A stretch of 27,081 nt of DNA, from NCBI GenBank assembly GCA_022867105.1, contig JALHVH010000307.1, forward strand, positions 1 through 27,081, read 5' to 3'. Under the pieces are notes generated by a model. The model searched no databases, had not been told where the DNA came from, and saw only the letters and a list, made by a program, of their open reading frames with translations. The stretch's first letter is position 1. Every line of letters starts with the position of its first letter. The DNA is from Candidatus Aminicenantota bacterium. Its GTDB lineage: Bacteria; Acidobacteriota; Aminicenantia; Aminicenantales; Saccharicenantaceae. Of the stretch, positions 1 to 7,071 are shown in pieces. A program made the translations under genes and the position numbers.

Positions 1-1139
1 CCGCGCAGCCAGGTATCGATCACCCGGAAATCCTTGTCAAAGACGGCGATGTTGGCCAGCTTGCCTTCCGCGAGGCTGCCGATCGTGCCGTCCAGCCCGA
101 GGTTCCTGGCCGGATTCAAGGAGGCCATGTTCACGACCTCGGAGACGCCGGCGCCCGTCCACTCGATGATGTTCCTGATTCCCTGGTTGAGGTGGAGGAT
201 GCTGCCGGCGAGCACCCCGCTGTCCTTGAGACGGACCTCCCGCCCTTTGAGGACGATCTCCAGCTCGCCCCAGGGATAAATCCCGTCGCTCAGACCGGAG
301 ACCCCCAGGGAATCCGTGATCAAGCAGATCCTGTCGCTGCCCTTCCTGGCGATCGCCAGTCGCAGGAAGGACGGATGGACATGGATTCCGTCGGAAATGA
401 GCTCGGCGAAGACTTCGTTCGAATCCATGGCCGCCCCGATCCCGCCCGGCTCGCGGTGCTGGAATTCCCGCCAGGCGTTGAAGAGGTGGGTGGCATGACT
501 GACGCCGGCCTTAACCGCCTGGAGGCCTTCCTCGTAGGTTTCGTCCGAATGGCCCATGGAAACGACGAAGCCGTGGCCGACCATCTCGGGAATGAAGGAG
601 ATGTTGTTCCCGACCTCAGGCGCGAGGGTGATCAGGGTCTTGAGGCCGGATGCAGCGGCATAAAGCCGGTCGAGGTCCTCGCGGTTTATCTCCTTGATGT
701 ACTTGGGATCCTGGGCGCCCTTCCGCTTCATGCAGACGAACGGCCCTTCCAGGTGGACGCCCAGGACCTCGGAGTCCAGGGGCAGGGCCGCCGCCAGCTT
801 GACGGAGTCCACCGCCTTGCAGACGGCTTCGATCGATTGGGAGAGGGTCGTCGGGAGGAACCCGGTGACGCCGCAGCGGGCCTGGTGGCGGGCGATCTCC
901 TTCAACCCATCGACGTCCGCGTCCATCACCTCATGCCCCAGCGCGCCGTGGAGATGGACGTCGATGAGGCCGGGCGAGATCCAGGCATCGCCGTAACGCC
1001 GGAACTCGATTTCGTTCTCCGGCAGGCTGTTGTCGTTATAGTAGACGCCTGCGATGATCTCCCCTTCGATGAGGACGACCCCGCCGGTCAGGACTTCGTC
1101 GGGAAGGATGATGTTTCCGGTGAGAGCAATTTTCTTCAT
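1..1139 (-). CDS. nagA: N-acetylglucosamine-6-phosphate deacetylase, 3' end cut by window edge
   Basis: Deacetylates GlcNAc-6-phosphate to glucosamine-6-phosphate plus acetate in the cytoplasm. The frame is open from an ATG at 1139 to the window start, about 379 residues, close to the family's full length, so only a few C-terminal residues are missing. Reading the minus strand gives the amidohydrolase marks in order: DVHLHG (metal-binding HxH) near residue 61, HLEGPF with the metal-ligand Glu, SMGHSDE, THLFNAW, ISDGIHV, and LITDS with the catalytic Asp. The C-terminus has the usual GSLAEGKLANIAVFD strand. An AGGAG ribosome site lies about 7 bases before the ATG. The gene lies 102 bp downstream of the MFS permease and is probably in its operon. 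A palindromic repeat (1173-1201) sits between the two. Identification is firm; sugar specificity beyond the family is inferred. Confidence 0.93.
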   Translation of the reverse strand, partial: MKKIALTGNIILPDEVLTGGVVLIEGEIIAGVYYNDNSLPENEIEFRRYGDAWISPGLIDVHLHGALGHEVMDADVDGLKEIARHQARCGVTGFLPTTLSQSIEAVCKAVDSVKLAAALPLDSEVLGVHLEGPFVCMKRKGAQDPKYIKEINREDLDRLYAAASGLKTLITLAPEVGNNISFIPEMVGHGFVVSMGHSDETYEEGLQAVKAGVSHATHLFNAWREFQHREPGGIGAAMDSNEVFAELISDGIHVHPSFLRLAIARKGSDRICLITDSLGVSGLSDGIYPWGELEIVLKGREVRLKDSGVLAGSILHLNQGIRNIIEWTGAGVSEVVNMASLNPARNLGLDGTIGSLAEGKLANIAVFDKDFRVIDTWLR

Positions 1140-1172
1140 GATCGGTTCTCCTGCAAAACCGGGAATAAACCC

Positions 1173-1201
1173 GGGGACACGTACCTAAGGTAGGTGTCCC
1201 C
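1173..1201. repeat. 29-bp palindrome, REP-like (GGGGACAC / GTGTCCCC)
   Basis: GGGGACAC at 1173-1180 pairs with GTGTCCCC at 1194-1201. The inner bases also pair except 1181/1193, giving 13 of 14 pairs around a single central A. On the plus strand it is followed by a T-rich tract (1203-1222), terminator-like, but no plus-strand gene precedes it. It lies between the MFS gene and nagA, whose mRNA would contain it as a hairpin about 35 bases before the nagA start codon. The GGGG(A/T)CA head resembles that of the palindrome before dnaG (23282-23343). Both look like REP-type dispersed palindromes; that classification is inference. Confidence 0.6.
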
Positions 1202-1241
1202 ATTCTTTTTCTCATTCTTTTTCGGCCGGGTCCGCACGTCC

Positions 1242-2432
1242 CTACGGACTTGATCTTCGCTTCTTAATAACGCTCATAATCATAAGCTGCAACAGGATGA
1301 TCATAGCGCAATTCAGCACGGGAAGGAACAAGCCCTGCCTGAGTCCCGAGGTCTGGGCGATCTTCCCGGCCAGCCAGGGCGATATCATCCCGCCGCACAG
1401 GCCGATGGCGATGACGACGCTGAACGCCGTCCCCGAGAAGGCCGGGAAGCTTTCGCCGACGACGGCCAGGGTCGTGGGATAGATGGCCGCGAAACCGAGG
1501 CCGATGAGGACGGCGGCGAAAGCCGCAAGGGCGCCGGAAGGCGCCGATCTGAGGAGCACGGCCGCGGCCAGGGCCAGGCCCGCGCTCACCAGGACGAGCC
1601 GCCCATTCCTGAGGACGCGGACGATCCGGCTGGAGACGAGCCGGCCGGCCATGATGGCCGCCCAGTAACCGGCCAGGACGAGCGCGGCCGCGGCGGGCCT
1701 GATCTTGAAGGACTCCTGGAGATAGGTGGAGATCCACCCCCCGATCGTGAATTCGTTTCCGGATTGGAAGAAAAGGAGGAAGCCGCAAAGCCAGAGGAGC
1801 GGGTTCCTGCCGATTCCGGCCGCTTCCTTGAGGGGAAAGCCCCGCGCCTGTTTCCCCCCCGGGAACTTGAAAAGAAGGAAAAGCACGAACGGGACAAGGC
1901 TCAGGAAGGTAGCCAGGATGAGGATCTTGCCGAGGCCCAGGAGTTCGACGAGGACGCCTATCAGGAAGGGGATGGTCAGGGCGCCAAAGCCGAAGAAGAT
2001 ACCCAGGACGTTCATGGCCGAACCGCGTTTCTCAGCATCATGGATGTCGCTCGTCAGGGTGTTCGTCCCGCCGTTAAGTCCCCCTCCGCCGAAGCCGAGG
2101 ATGACGGCCGCGATGAGGATCAGGCTGTAGGTCGAGGACAAGCTCAGGAGCAGGAAGGCGCCGGCGACCAGCAGGGAGCAGACGACCAGCAGGACCTTGA
2201 AACCGAAGCGGTCCACGATGGGGCCGAAGAAGAGCGACATCAGGAGCATGGCGAAGTTCATATACAGGAAAAGGTTCCCGGCCGCCCCCTTGTCAAAACC
2301 GACCCTCGCGAAAAGTCCCGGCAGGATGGCCCCCAGGATGGCCATGACGATCCCGAAGACGAACATCCCGGCGCAGGCCGAAGACATCAGGCGCCTGGTG
2401 TTCACCTTTTCTGTCGTCCTCGGTTCGATCAT
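1242..2432 (-). CDS. MFS sugar permease (FucP / GlcNAc-permease-like)
   Basis: A 396-residue inner-membrane transporter with about 12 hydrophobic segments and a charged tail ending KKRRSSP. Features of the major facilitator superfamily are visible. The FGPIVDRFGFK loop between TM2 and TM3 matches the family motif A position. A glycine-rich GFGGGGLNGGTNTL segment near residue 115 is typical of the fucose/glucose/GlcNAc permease group. The start ATG has a good GGAGG site about 7 bases upstream. Neighbours (SIS protein, ROK kinase and GH42 enzyme upstream, nagA downstream) point to uptake of an amino sugar or a product of the glycosidase. The substrate cannot be read from the sequence. A 369-bp gap holding a repeat element separates it from the SIS gene, so it may have its own promoter. 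Confidence 0.82.
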   Translation of the reverse strand: MIEPRTTEKVNTRRLMSSACAGMFVFGIVMAILGAILPGLFARVGFDKGAAGNLFLYMNFAMLLMSLFFGPIVDRFGFKVLLVVCSLLVAGAFLLLSLSSTYSLILIAAVILGFGGGGLNGGTNTLTSDIHDAEKRGSAMNVLGIFFGFGALTIPFLIGVLVELLGLGKILILATFLSLVPFVLFLLFKFPGGKQARGFPLKEAAGIGRNPLLWLCGFLLFFQSGNEFTIGGWISTYLQESFKIRPAAAALVLAGYWAAIMAGRLVSSRIVRVLRNGRLVLVSAGLALAAAVLLRSAPSGALAAFAAVLIGLGFAAIYPTTLAVVGESFPAFSGTAFSVVIAIGLCGGMISPWLAGKIAQTSGLRQGLFLPVLNCAMIILLQLMIMSVIKKRRSSP

Positions 2433-2448
2433 AGGATTCCTCCCTTTC

Positions 2449-2773
2449 TAATACAGACGCATTAAAAAGTTTGACATCTGACTTTAAGCGGCCTGAAGCC
2501 GCCCTCATTCCCCCGGCCCCCCGGGAACCAGTCCCGTCGGTTCCCCCCGTCGAAAAGCCGATCTGGGAAGGGGGTCCAGGGGGATATCTCTCCCTGGCCG
2601 CAGGACGCAGCAGCGACCGAGGAGGGGAGGCAGGGAGCAAAGCGACTGTTGGAAGGGGGAAGGCGGAGCGGATTCCCCCTCCAAGCAAGTCGGGCCCCCC
2701 TCCGCTGCGGGGGCTTGAGGACGGCATTCAGTGCCGTTCATATCTTGTAACTCCTTTTATTGCGTTCGTATTA
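2449..2773 (-). repeat. Modular multi-hairpin intergenic repeat, copy 1 (with 129-bp internal insert)
   Basis: This fills the gap between the MFS and SIS genes. Read on the minus strand, its core (2737 to 2488) matches 22213-22336 closely in two blocks, 2691-2737 and 2488-2561. A further 129 bp (2562-2690) is absent from the other copy. The core is a chain of hairpins: CGGCACTGAATGCCG, then CCCCCGCAGCGGAGGGGG, then a GGGAACC/GGTTCCC stem, then GCGGCTTCAGGCCGC. The insert has stems of its own, such as GGGGGAA/TTCCCCC. The whole is bounded by imperfect inverted repeats of about 20 bp at 2449-2469 and 2754-2773 (TAATAC..ACGCA.TAAAA, 17 of 20 matching). Frames open across it are proline/arginine-rich and not gene-like. 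Function unknown: a MITE-like element or a structured RNA are both possible. Confidence 0.75.
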
Positions 2774-2801
2774 GTGACCCATGATTTCCGTGATGCTTAT
2801 A

Positions 2802-3578
2802 TTAGCCTGTCTGGCCTTTTTTGTTAAACGGCCGCTTGTAATAGAACTCGGTGAACGCCTGATAGACACCGGCCATGTGGTCCTTGGGCACGCCGTGGAC
2901 GTTCGGAGAGACGAAGGTCGGCGGGACCTTGCCCTTCTTGGCCAGCACCGCGGCCGTTTCGGCCACGAGGGACATTGCGATGGAGACGGCGGCAACGGTC
3001 GAACCGGCGGCGACCTTCTCGAGCTGTCCCACGTCCACCAGGGAGTCCTCGGGCGGGACGCAATTGTCGATGGCGACGTCGGCGACCTCGGACAAGACCT
3101 TTCCGGACGAATGGCTTCGCCGGGCGATCTTCACGTTCGCGTGGGACGAGACCGCGATGACCTTGAGGCCCCGGACTTTCGCCTCCAGAGCCATTTCGAT
3201 CGGGGCGGCGTTCAGCCCGCCGTGGGAGAAAATGAGCATGGCGTCCCTTTTTTCCAGGGGATAACTCTGGAGAAAGACCCTGGCGTAGCCTTCCTGCCTC
3301 TCCAGCCAGAGGAGCTCCCGCGCGCCGCCGGGGCCAATGACGTTCCACCACATGAGCCTCGGGTCGTAAAGGGGGAAAAAGCCGACGAAGCTCCCGTAGC
3401 GGGGGAAGATGTCAAGAACGGGAATGACCGAGTGGCCGCTTCCGAACATGTAGACACGGCCGTCATTCGAGATGGATTCGGCCATGATCTTCGCGGCGGC
3501 CCGGATCTTCTTCATCTCCTTCGTCTTGATCTTTTCCAGGATGCCCTGGATCGAATTCAGATATTTTGTCGCTGACAT
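2802..3578 (-). CDS. SIS-domain phosphosugar-binding protein (COG4821/UPF0309-like)
   Basis: A 258-residue soluble protein with a single sugar-isomerase (SIS) fold. The phosphosugar-binding segments are MFGSGHSVIPVLDI near residue 44 and LIFSHGGLNAAPIEMALEAK near 115-134, followed by GLKVIAVSS. This is the single-SIS group often annotated as sugar isomerase domain protein, not the two-domain GlmS or GlmD type. The start ATG follows a strong GGAGGAG site. It lies 16 bp after the ROK kinase, so they are co-transcribed. In a cluster with nagA but no visible nagB, it may isomerise or deaminate an amino-sugar phosphate, or bind one as an accessory. That role is inference; the fold call is strong. 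Confidence 0.85.
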   Translation of the reverse strand: MSATKYLNSIQGILEKIKTKEMKKIRAAAKIMAESISNDGRVYMFGSGHSVIPVLDIFPRYGSFVGFFPLYDPRLMWWNVIGPGGARELLWLERQEGYARVFLQSYPLEKRDAMLIFSHGGLNAAPIEMALEAKVRGLKVIAVSSHANVKIARRSHSSGKVLSEVADVAIDNCVPPEDSLVDVGQLEKVAAGSTVAAVSIAMSLVAETAAVLAKKGKVPPTFVSPNVHGVPKDHMAGVYQAFTEFYYKRPFNKKGQTG

Positions 3579-3594
3579 CTAGATTCTCCTCCCA

Positions 3595-4605
3595 TTAAGT
3601 GCTGTCCCAGGCGAGCTTTCCACAGCCGTAAAGACCGGCGTCCTCGCCGAGCTCCGAAAGCTCGATCCTGACCGAGCGGGCGGAGAGGGGTTGGGCCCAC
3701 CGCTTGAATTCCTTTCTTATAGGTTCGAGCAGGAGGTCCGAAGCCTGGAAAAGACCACCGCCCAGGACGATGATCTCCGGGTTGAGGATGCTGACGATGT
3801 TGGCGATGCCCATGGCCAGGTAAGCAACCGTATCGTTAATGATCTTCCGGGCCACGGGATCATTCTTCCTGGCGGCTTCGGCCACGATCGCGGCCGTGAC
3901 CTCGGCCGGGTCCCCCCCGGCAAGTTCCCGCATCAGGGACGACCGTCCCTCCGCGAGAAGGCGGGCCCCCTTCCGGCCTACCGAATTCCCAGACGCCTCG
4001 GCCTCGAAACAGCCCATGGCGGCGTATTCATCCTTGAAGTTCGGGTCGAGGGCGAACCAGCCCACGGCGCCGGCGATGTCCTCGCTGCCGTGGACAACCC
4101 GACCCTCCGCGAGGATGCCGGCCCCGATGCCGGTCCCGACGGCCAGGAAGACGGCGTCCCGCGCCCCCTTTGCCGCCCCGCACCATTGCTCGCCCATGAC
4201 GTAAGCGCTGCGATCGCTTTCAATGACGAGCCGGGGAAGAGAAACAAAGGAGACGCGCGCCTCCGGCGCATCTTCGCGATCGATCTGCGCGTATGCCTGT
4301 TTAATCCTCTCGCCGAGCGGATAGTGGTCCCATCCGCGAATGTTCGGGGCCCAGACAAGCCCCGTCTTCTGGTAAACGACCCCGGGGACGCACAGGGCGG
4401 CCCGAAGGAGCCTGCCTTCATTCCGCTCCGCAAGGTCCCCCAGGCTCCGGAGGATCTCTGCGATCTGGGCGGCGGCCCCGTCGCCCCCGGCCTTATCGAT
4501 GGAGATCTTGGTCTTGCCGGTGACCTCACCTTCCCTTGTGAAGAGGGCCGAAGAGATCTTCGTGCCGCCGGCGTCGATCCCCGCGCAAAATTCCTTAGTC
4601 GCCAT
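3595..4605 (-). CDS. ROK-family sugar kinase lacking the usual zinc-site cysteines
   Basis: A 336-residue ROK (repressor, ORF, kinase) protein without an N-terminal helix-turn-helix, hence a kinase rather than a regulator. Visible are the phosphate-1 loop GIDAGGTK (residues 9-16), the catalytic Asp in ESDRSAYVMGE, the phosphate-2 GTGIGAGI, GAVGW, GCFEAEASG, and the adenosine-site LGGGLF near the C-terminus. Canonical ROK kinases have a His in GHxxL and a CxCGxxGC motif that bind zinc. Here the region reads GWFALDPN and then AAMGCFE, so the His and all but one Cys are gone. The start overlaps the GH42 gene end by 11 bp, indicating translational coupling. Likely substrate: glucose, galactose or GlcNAc released by the neighbouring glycosidase (inference). 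Confidence 0.88.
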   Translation of the reverse strand: MATKEFCAGIDAGGTKISSALFTREGEVTGKTKISIDKAGGDGAAAQIAEILRSLGDLAERNEGRLLRAALCVPGVVYQKTGLVWAPNIRGWDHYPLGERIKQAYAQIDREDAPEARVSFVSLPRLVIESDRSAYVMGEQWCGAAKGARDAVFLAVGTGIGAGILAEGRVVHGSEDIAGAVGWFALDPNFKDEYAAMGCFEAEASGNSVGRKGARLLAEGRSSLMRELAGGDPAEVTAAIVAEAARKNDPVARKIINDTVAYLAMGIANIVSILNPEIIVLGGGLFQASDLLLEPIRKEFKRWAQPLSARSVRIELSELGEDAGLYGCGKLAWDST

Positions 4606-6928
4606 CTTCCTTGATCAGGACGACCCAGGCCTCGCCGGGCTCCAGAATTTTCTCAAAGACAAGCCTGTCCTTCTCGACGAGGAACGGGACGTCCCTTTTC
4701 GTCTCGATCTCCCGAGCCAGGAATTTCTTTCCAGCGACGAGCAACCCCAACTTCGCCGGCGTCCGCTTTTCCCCCCGGTTGAATCCGAAGAGGATCCGAT
4801 ACCCGTCCCCTTCGAGCACCCGGGCCTCGACGAGCGCACCCGGTTCCGCGGCGGCGACCTCGACGGGCCGGGTGATCTTGAGCCATTCGGCCAGGCCGGA
4901 GTAGAACCTGCCGTTGTTCGGGTTCCCGAAATGAAAATATGCGGCGCCGGGAAATGACCCGACGATGAGGGCCTTGCCCTTGCCGTAAGTCGAATAGACC
5001 ATGGCCGGCTTGCCGCTCTCGAACTCGGCCAGGACCCGGCTCGTCTTGTTCAAGAGTTCGAAGCTCTCTTCGAAGAAGAGCGAATCGAGCCTGTCCCCCG
5101 CCTTGAGCAGCGGGATGGATTCGTGGCCGGCCGTGACCTTGATGACGGCGGTCTTGGCGATGGGCATGACGACATCCTCGCGGCAGCCGAGGACCTCATG
5201 GAGCCCGGCGCCCGGAATGACCGGGCTGGAGAATCCCTTCTCGTCGACCCATCCGCAGCGGGCTTCGCTGACCAGGGTCCCGCCGTCCCTGACGTAATCG
5301 ATGAGCTTCCGGACGTGGGGCTGGGACATCATCACCGGATAAGGGGCGATGATCAGCCTGTATTGGGCCGCCCGGGGAGTGCCGAGGTCGTTCGCGTGGA
5401 GAAAATCAACGGGGATGTTCTTCTCGAAAAAAGCCTTGTGGATGCCCTGGAGCGACTCGCTGAGATTGTTGGCGCCCACCGTCTGGCCCTCGCCGGTGAA
5501 TGTCTGCTGGCCGCCGACCATGTGGGAAAGCGGGTTGTAGAGGATGGCGATCTCCGCCTTCGCCGGAAGGGCCCCCAGGAAGAGGTCCTTGTTCTCGGTG
5601 ATCGTCCGGGCGATCCTGCCCGCCTCGACGGCCCTCTCCGTGACCTTACCGTCCAGCTCGATCAGTCCGTAGCCGCCGGCCTCGTATCCCGTGCTCATCG
5701 GATAGTAGGCGTATATGTTGATCGCCCTGGTCCCATAGGCGACGGTCGTCCACATCCAATCGCGGAGGTCCGCGCCGACCACCGGATAGCTCATCTTCAT
5801 CCCGAAGACGCCGTAACCCGCCTGGAGCTCACCGATATAGAACCCCTTGTTGCCGATCCCCATGGACCGGACGAAATCCAGTCCCGAGGACCGGAAGAAG
5901 GGCGACCAGGGCTTGATCGTCCATGCGTGCTTGGGATAGATCGAGGAACCGTAGAAGTCCACGCTGTCGGACATTTTACGGTCGTCGGGCGTCCCCGACC
6001 AGTCCGGCCGGCTGAAAATGCCGGGACCCGCCGAATGGCTGGTGACGACGGTATCGGGCAGGACGGCCTTGACGGCGGCCGCTTTGAGGGCCAGGTCCTC
6101 GGCCAGCTTATCGGCGATGAATTCCTTCCAGTCGATGTAATCCGTGAAGGTCAGGATCGTTCCGTATCGCGGCGGCTCGAGCTCATCCCATGACTTGAGC
6201 GTGCGGTACCAGGACTTGTTCAGGGCTTCCAGGGTCCCGTACTTCTTTTTGAGCCACTCGCGGAAACGGGCCTGTGTCGAAGCGCAGTAACAGAACTGGA
6301 CGTAGCGAAGGTCGCCGACATAATAGACCTCGGCCCAATTGATGATGTGGGGTTCGCTCCACAGGTCCCATCCATAGAAGGCCGGTTTGTCCTTGACGGC
6401 CCTGGCCGCTTCCGTGAAGAATCCGAGGATCTTGCCGCGGACCCCCGGATGGTCGAAGCAGAAGCCGGGCGAGGCCTGAGATTCGACGGCGACCCCGTTG
6501 GAGGAAACGAACTTGGAGTCCGGGTGCTCGGCCCCGACCCAATCGGGGGCGGAATCGATATAGACCTGGAGGACGACCTTGAGGCCTATTTCATTCGCCA
6601 GGTCGCAAACGGTCCTCAGGGCGCTGAAGTCGTACTTGCCCTCCTCCTTCTCGCAAGCCGTCCATTCGATCCAAGGTCGGACGGTATTGAAGCCCAGGCT
6701 CTTGATCTGTTCGAGGTCCTTCCGCCAGACGACCGGCGACTGGGGCGTCACGGCCTCGAGCATGGGGGCTCGGGCATGGCCGCCGGCGTACCAGACCGAT
6801 ACCGGGAAGTGGCCTTTCGTCTTGTCCGCGGAAAAGCCCGGCCCGGCGGCCAAGTTCGCGAAGATGAAGATAAAGATCGCGAAGGCGAGGCCCATCACCG
6901 TGCACTTCTTCCTTCCGGTCATTCGCAT
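4595..6928 (-). CDS. Secreted GH42-like beta-galactosidase / glycoside hydrolase
   Basis: A 777-residue exported glycosidase. Residues 1-34 form a signal peptide: MRMTGRKK, then a hydrophobic stretch ending GPGFSA. A TIM barrel of the GH42/GH-A clan follows: the proposed acid/base Glu is E192 in YGWDLWSEPHI and the proposed nucleophile E367 in GFYIGELQAG. From about residue 465 (AEIAILYNP) comes a GH42-M/trimerisation-like, glutamine-amidotransferase-like fold, then a beta C-terminal domain. I place the start at the ATG at 6928, preceded by AAGGAGAGGAA, rather than the in-frame GTG at 6958. The end overlaps the ROK kinase start. Export suggests the substrate is cleaved in the periplasm or outside and the products taken up by the MFS permease. 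A beta-galactoside is the family expectation; the actual substrate is unknown. Confidence 0.85.
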   Translation of the reverse strand: MRMTGRKKCTVMGLAFAIFIFIFANLAAGPGFSADKTKGHFPVSVWYAGGHARAPMLEAVTPQSPVVWRKDLEQIKSLGFNTVRPWIEWTACEKEEGKYDFSALRTVCDLANEIGLKVVLQVYIDSAPDWVGAEHPDSKFVSSNGVAVESQASPGFCFDHPGVRGKILGFFTEAARAVKDKPAFYGWDLWSEPHIINWAEVYYVGDLRYVQFCYCASTQARFREWLKKKYGTLEALNKSWYRTLKSWDELEPPRYGTILTFTDYIDWKEFIADKLAEDLALKAAAVKAVLPDTVVTSHSAGPGIFSRPDWSGTPDDRKMSDSVDFYGSSIYPKHAWTIKPWSPFFRSSGLDFVRSMGIGNKGFYIGELQAGYGVFGMKMSYPVVGADLRDWMWTTVAYGTRAINIYAYYPMSTGYEAGGYGLIELDGKVTERAVEAGRIARTITENKDLFLGALPAKAEIAILYNPLSHMVGGQQTFTGEGQTVGANNLSESLQGIHKAFFEKNIPVDFLHANDLGTPRAAQYRLIIAPYPVMMSQPHVRKLIDYVRDGGTLVSEARCGWVDEKGFSSPVIPGAGLHEVLGCREDVVMPIAKTAVIKVTAGHESIPLLKAGDRLDSLFFEESFELLNKTSRVLAEFESGKPAMVYSTYGKGKALIVGSFPGAAYFHFGNPNNGRFYSGLAEWLKITRPVEVAAAEPGALVEARVLEGDGYRILFGFNRGEKRTPAKLGLLVAGKKFLAREIETKRDVPFLVEKDRLVFEKILEPGEAWVVLIKEDGD

Positions 6929-6954
6929 GGTTCCTCTCCTTCTTCGGATTCTAC

Positions 6955-7008
6955 TCACGCGACCTCGTCCAAGGCGTCACTTGCGGAGTTCGTCTTCATG
7001 GACATCAT
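6955..7008 (-). CDS. Possible 17-residue leader peptide upstream of the GH42 operon
   Basis: An ATG at 7008 follows a strong GGAGG site with about 8 bases spacing. It opens a 17-codon frame beginning MMSMKTN and ending EVA, with its TGA at 6955-6957, 26 bases before the GH42 start codon. It lies between a TATAAT-like -10 box (7050-7055) and the GH42 ribosome site, so it would be the first frame on the transcript. No runs of one amino acid suggest classical attenuation. It could simply be a chance frame; the quality of its ribosome site is the main support. Confidence 0.3.
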   Translation of the reverse strand: MMSMKTNSASDALDEVA

Positions 7009-7049
7009 GGCTCGACCCTCCTCTCTTCGAGAATCGGTCGCGGCACGTT

Positions 7050-7055
7050 ATTATA
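7050..7055 (-). promoter_or_regulatory. Putative -10 box (TATAAT) for the GH42-ROK-SIS operon
   Basis: The minus strand reads TATAAT at 7055-7050 (ATTATA on plus), placing a start site near 7043 and a leader of about 115 bases before the GH42 ATG at 6928. No convincing -35 hexamer stands 16-18 bases upstream, so an activator could be required. The box lies just outside the 3' end of the CDF gene. Confidence 0.4.
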
Positions 7056-7071
7056 CACGAGGGGGGATTTC

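Noticed and set aside
192..1193. 333-codon open frame on the plus strand opposite nagA
   Set aside because: It mirrors the codon structure of nagA; the product is an acidic, low-complexity mixture without any domain, while the minus strand shows all NagA motifs.
1223..1260. Possible terminator hairpin around the MFS stop codon (GTCCG/CGGAC)
   Set aside because: Stem of only five pairs with a large loop and no T run in the direction of transcription.
2471..2827. 118-codon plus-strand frame and overlapping minus-strand frames between the MFS and SIS genes
   Set aside because: They are translations of the hairpin repeat, and the same proline/arginine-rich strings recur at 22198-22405, so the DNA repeat is what is conserved.
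6929..6958. Upstream GTG (6958) as start of the GH42 gene
   Set aside because: It has no ribosome site and would add an arginine-rich stretch before the signal peptide; the ATG at 6928 has AAGGAG.
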